Shown one piece after another: positions 6,613 through 8,439 of a stretch of DNA of 8,439 nt. The position numbers and the translations under genes were made by a program. Position 1 is the first letter of the stretch; every line of letters begins with the position of its first letter. Where the stretch lies: the NCBI GenBank assembly GCA_937901055.1, contig CALCGO010000184.1, positions 1 to 8,439 of the forward strand, given 5' to 3'. The notes beneath the pieces were generated by a model. That model did not search any database. It worked only from the letters and a program-made list of their open reading frames with translations, and was not told where the DNA came from. Origin of the DNA: an uncultured Rhodobacterales bacterium. Its GTDB lineage: Bacteria > Pseudomonadota > Alphaproteobacteria > Rhodobacterales > Rhodobacteraceae.

Positions 6613-6676
6613 CGAGATTGAGCCCTGACGGTTCTCTCGTTGAGAGTGGAAACGTTAACCCCAAATTGGGAATTTT
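6613..6676 (+). other. Structured leader of the DUF4167 gene
   Basis: The leader contains a 5-bp hairpin CTCTC-GTT-GAGAG (6634-6646) and an 11-base palindrome CCCAAATTGGG (6660-6670) followed by AATTTT. An upstream CGAGA (6613-6617) can instead pair with TCTCG (6635-6639), which would exclude the first hairpin. The stems are short, so whether this is a regulatory switch, a weak attenuator or chance is open. The remaining 6677-6733 shows nothing recognisable and no strong ribosome-binding site. Confidence 0.3.
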
Positions 6677-6733
6677 ACACAAGATTATCGGCGCATCGTC
6701 GCGCACATCTTTAAATCCCACACTTCAGAAATT

Positions 6734-7321
6734 ATGAGCATGAGACCTTCAAACAAATCCCGTTCGAGAAATAAGAATAATAACCGTTGGAACAACAACA
6801 CGTCCGGCAATGTTGTAAATCGTGTGTTTGATAGCGCCGGTCCGGAAGGGCGTGTGCGCGGGACTCCTCAGCAGATAATCGAAAAGTATCGTGGGTTGGC
6901 GCATGACGCGTCGATGGGCGATGATCGTGTCGCCGCTGAAAGTTTCCAGCAACACGCGGAGCATTACAGCCGCATTTTGCAGGTGGCGCAACGCCAGGTG
7001 GCCGAACGCCAAGCTGAGCAACAAGCCCAGCAGGCTGAACGTCAGGCTGAACAACAGGCTCAACAGGCCGAACGTCAGGCTGAGCAGCAGGCAAGACAGG
7101 CGCAACAGCAGCAACAAAAAGAGCAAGCGAAAACCGAGAACGAACAACCGAATGCTGGTGAAGGGTTTGCTGAAGTGGCAGACGAACAGCCCGATGTTGA
7201 AGAGCACCTTGTTGCTACACCTGAAAACAAGCCACGCAACCGGGGGCCACGGCGCAAGCCCGCGAAAGACAAATCTAACGAAGTTGATCAAGCTGCTGAG
7301 GATCAACCGCAGCCTAACTGA
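6734..7321 (+). CDS. DUF4167 domain-containing protein
   Basis: A 195-residue soluble, highly polar protein with no membrane segment or signal peptide. The N-terminus (RPSNKSRSRNKNNNRWNNN) is rich in Arg, Lys and Asn. It leads into the conserved DUF4167 core at about residues 30-85: a VFDSAGPEGRVRGT block, then QQIIEKYRGLAHDA and ESFQQHAEHYSRIL, predicted helical. Residues 90-122 are three 11-residue repeats of the type AERQAEQQAQQ, likely a charged coiled coil or extended helix. The acidic tail ends with a basic RNRGPRRKPAKDK patch. The molecular function of the family is not known to me; the basic ends could suit nucleic-acid binding, which is speculation. ATG at 6740 (third residue) is an equally good start and matches relatives beginning MR. 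Its TGA abuts the rsmA stop on the other strand. Confidence 0.85.
   Translation: MSMRPSNKSRSRNKNNNRWNNNTSGNVVNRVFDSAGPEGRVRGTPQQIIEKYRGLAHDASMGDDRVAAESFQQHAEHYSRILQVAQRQVAERQAEQQAQQAERQAEQQAQQAERQAEQQARQAQQQQQKEQAKTENEQPNAGEGFAEVADEQPDVEEHLVATPENKPRNRGPRRKPAKDKSNEVDQAAEDQPQPN
7001..7099 (+). repeat. Three tandem 33-base repeats encoding 11-residue units
   Basis: Units at 7001-7033, 7034-7066 and 7067-7099 encode AERQAEQQAQQ, AERQAEQQAQQ and AERQAEQQARQ, residues 90-122 of the DUF4167 protein. Units 1 and 2 are identical in protein but differ in 7 of 11 codons, all silently. A degenerate fourth unit (AQQQQQ) follows and a partial one (VAQRQ) precedes. Confidence 0.85.
7283..7307. other. Perfect 7-bp inverted repeat near the convergent junction
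   Basis: GTTGATC (7283-7289) and GATCAAC (7301-7307) flank an 11-base loop inside the 3' end of the DUF4167 gene, 14 bases before the junction of the two stop codons. On the minus strand the stem is followed by a moderately T-rich stretch (TTCGTTAGATTTGTC), so it may act as a weak terminator for rsmA; on the plus strand no T run follows. Confidence 0.4.
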
Positions 7322-8167
7322 TTACTTCGGAAATAAAACACGGCTAAGGCGGCAGAATTCCTCAACGGAAACCTGCTCTGCGCGTGTAGTCGGATCAATG
7401 TCCGCCTCGCGAATGCGTTCTTCTATGTCTTTACCTAACGATTTCAAGCTTGCCCGCAGCATCTTGCGGCGCTGTCCGAAGGCCAGTGAAACGGTTCGCG
7501 ATAGGTCTTTGGCATCCGCCGGAAAACGCGGTTCGTCTAGTCTTTCCAAGTGTACGACGGCAGACGTCACCTTTGGTGGCGGTGTGAATGCCTGTGGCGA
7601 AATTTCGAAAGCCAGCTTGGCATCTGTTCGCCACTGCGCCAGCACGGATAGACGCCCATATGCTTTGGAACCAGGGGCCGCAACGATGCGCTGCGCGACT
7701 TCCTTTTGGAACATCAACGTCAGGCTTTGCCAGTACGGTGGCCATGTCGGCGGGGTTAACCAACGGATCAACAGCTCCGTTCCGACGTTGTAGGGCAGGT
7801 TCGCAACGACCCGTATCGGGGTACTCAAATGGGGCAAAGGGTTAACATCCAACGCGTTCCCTTCAATCACCGAAAGGCGATCAGGGTAGGCGGCTGAGAT
7901 TTGATCCAGAATTGCAAGGCAGCGGTTGTCCATTTCAATAGCAACGACTTTGCGGGCGCCTTCCATCAACAACGCGCGTGTCAAACCGCCGGGACCAGGA
8001 CCAATTTCAAGCACATCGCATTGCGTCAAATCCCCCGCACGGCGAGCAATTTTTGATGTCAGGTTCAAGTCCAGTAAGAAGTTCTGCCCCAACGCTTTAC
8101 GCGCACTAAGCCCATGGTCTGCAATGACTTCACGAAGCGGAGGCAGGCCGTCTTGGGCAATACTCAT
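7322..8167 (-). CDS. rsmA: 16S rRNA (adenine(1518)-N6/adenine(1519)-N6)-dimethyltransferase
   Basis: A 281-residue SAM-dependent enzyme (KsgA) that dimethylates the two adjacent adenines in the 3'-terminal helix of 16S rRNA during late small-subunit assembly; its loss gives kasugamycin resistance in other bacteria. Visible blocks are KALGQNFL at residues 24-31, SAM motif I EIGPGPG at 54-60, the acidic VVAIEMD at 74-80, EGNAL at 102-106 and the catalytic NLPYN at 123-127. The C-terminal domain begins after VTSAVVHL and carries the FGQRRKMLRASLKSL block. The length is close to the usual 270-280. The ATG overlaps the pdxA stop (ATGA, 8164-8167) and has a good GAGGA 5 bases upstream. The gene ends directly against the stop codon of the convergent DUF4167 gene. 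Confidence 0.97.
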   Translation of the reverse strand: MSIAQDGLPPLREVIADHGLSARKALGQNFLLDLNLTSKIARRAGDLTQCDVLEIGPGPGGLTRALLMEGARKVVAIEMDNRCLAILDQISAAYPDRLSVIEGNALDVNPLPHLSTPIRVVANLPYNVGTELLIRWLTPPTWPPYWQSLTLMFQKEVAQRIVAAPGSKAYGRLSVLAQWRTDAKLAFEISPQAFTPPPKVTSAVVHLERLDEPRFPADAKDLSRTVSLAFGQRRKMLRASLKSLGKDIEERIREADIDPTTRAEQVSVEEFCRLSRVLFPK

Positions 8168-8439
8168 ATCGTTCCTCGATGTTTTGCCATCTCGTTGGCA
8201 GTGCGCAAAGCTTCGATTAAAGATTGTGGGTCCGCGATGTTTTTCCCAACAATATCAAATGCGGTCCCGTGATCAGGCGAGGTCCTGATGAACGGCAACC
8301 CTAACGTCGTGTTGACACCGGCAGAAAAATTCAGCGTTTTTATCGGGATCAACGCCTGATCGTGATACATGCAAATCGCCAGATCGTAGCGCTCGCGAGC
8401 GGCGGGGTGGAACATCGTGTCAGCCGACATCGGCCCTGC
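8164..8439 (-). CDS. pdxA: 4-hydroxythreonine-4-phosphate dehydrogenase, C-terminal fragment
   Basis: The last 91 residues of an enzyme of about 330 that oxidises 4-phosphohydroxy-L-threonine with NAD(P) in the DXP-dependent pyridoxal phosphate pathway. The frame is open to the window edge and begins AGPMSADTMFHPAA, so the gene clearly starts outside; the ATG at 8428-8430 is internal. Hallmarks are MYHDQALIP, whose His corresponds to one of the three metal-binding histidines of PdxA, then GVNTTLGLPFIRTSPDHGTAFDI, which lines the active site. Its TGA overlaps the rsmA start. The pdxA-rsmA order is an old conserved pairing also seen in E. coli (surA-pdxA-rsmA), which supports both calls. Confidence 0.95.
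   Translation of the reverse strand, partial: AGPMSADTMFHPAARERYDLAICMYHDQALIPIKTLNFSAGVNTTLGLPFIRTSPDHGTAFDIVGKNIADPQSLIEALRTANEMAKHRGTI
8173..8177 (-). promoter_or_regulatory. Ribosome-binding site of rsmA (GAGGA)
   Basis: On the minus strand GAGGA lies 5 bases before the rsmA ATG, inside the end of pdxA. Together with the ATGA overlap it fixes the rsmA start. Confidence 0.75.

Noticed and set aside
6749..7306. A 185-codon minus-strand frame antisense to the DUF4167 gene, very rich in Leu and Phe
   Set aside because: The Leu-rich 'membrane' look comes from reading CAG/CAA/GAG repeats backwards; there is no good start context and the plus-strand frame has the known domain.
6891..7793. A 300-codon forward open frame across the DUF4167 gene and the antisense of rsmA
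   Set aside because: It is a third-frame shadow of the DUF4167 gene and antisense to the well-supported rsmA. Its translation is low-complexity (Asn/Arg/Ser-rich) with no recognisable motif; the repeat simply lacks stops in this frame.

Overview
This looks like an ordinary chromosomal housekeeping segment of an alphaproteobacterium, most likely from the Rhodobacterales/Roseobacter group. Three things point there: a Shemin-pathway (C4) 5-aminolevulinate synthase as the heme entry enzyme, a DUF4167 protein (a family I know essentially from alphaproteobacteria), and a moderate rather than high GC content with alphaproteobacterial-style weak promoters. The taxonomic call is inference from gene content. 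I see no mobile element, tRNA, rRNA, CRISPR array or phage gene.

Layout. (1) 2-217: C-terminal end of a MarR-family regulator, cut by the window edge. (2) 351-1574: hemA, 5-aminolevulinate synthase. (3) 1575-1749: a regulatory gap with two good promoter candidates and a 14-bp RNA hairpin. (4) 1750-6521: one forward run of five genes, rodZ-like, ispG, a DUF1499 membrane-anchored protein, prfA and prmC. From ispG onward the gaps are 5 bases, 12 bases and a 4-base overlap, so ispG-DUF1499-prfA-prmC is very probably one transcript; the 82-base gap between rodZ and ispG is compatible with read-through. A candidate terminator overlaps the prmC stop. (5) 6522-6733: an intergenic region with a promoter candidate and a leader of about 130 bases. 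(6) 6734-7321: a DUF4167 protein with a Gln/Ala/Glu/Arg-rich tandem repeat. (7) On the minus strand, rsmA (7322-8167) preceded by the end of pdxA (8164-8439, cut by the window edge); these two overlap by 4 bases. rsmA and the DUF4167 gene are convergent with no base between their stop codons.

How the genes fit together. HemA makes 5-aminolevulinate for tetrapyrroles; IspG makes HMBPP in the non-mevalonate isoprenoid route; RodZ links the cell-shape cytoskeleton to the membrane. PrfA terminates translation at UAA/UAG and PrmC methylates the Gln of its GGQ motif, a classic enzyme-substrate gene pair. RsmA dimethylates the 3' end of 16S rRNA and is coupled to pdxA (vitamin B6), an old conserved arrangement.

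The most interesting signals are small regulatory ones: a Shine-Dalgarno sequence separated from the DUF1499 start by a perfect hairpin, a hairpin at the predicted 5' end of the rodZ transcript, a mini-ORF ending on the hemA start codon, and the zero-gap convergent junction. I do not see a novel multi-gene system here.
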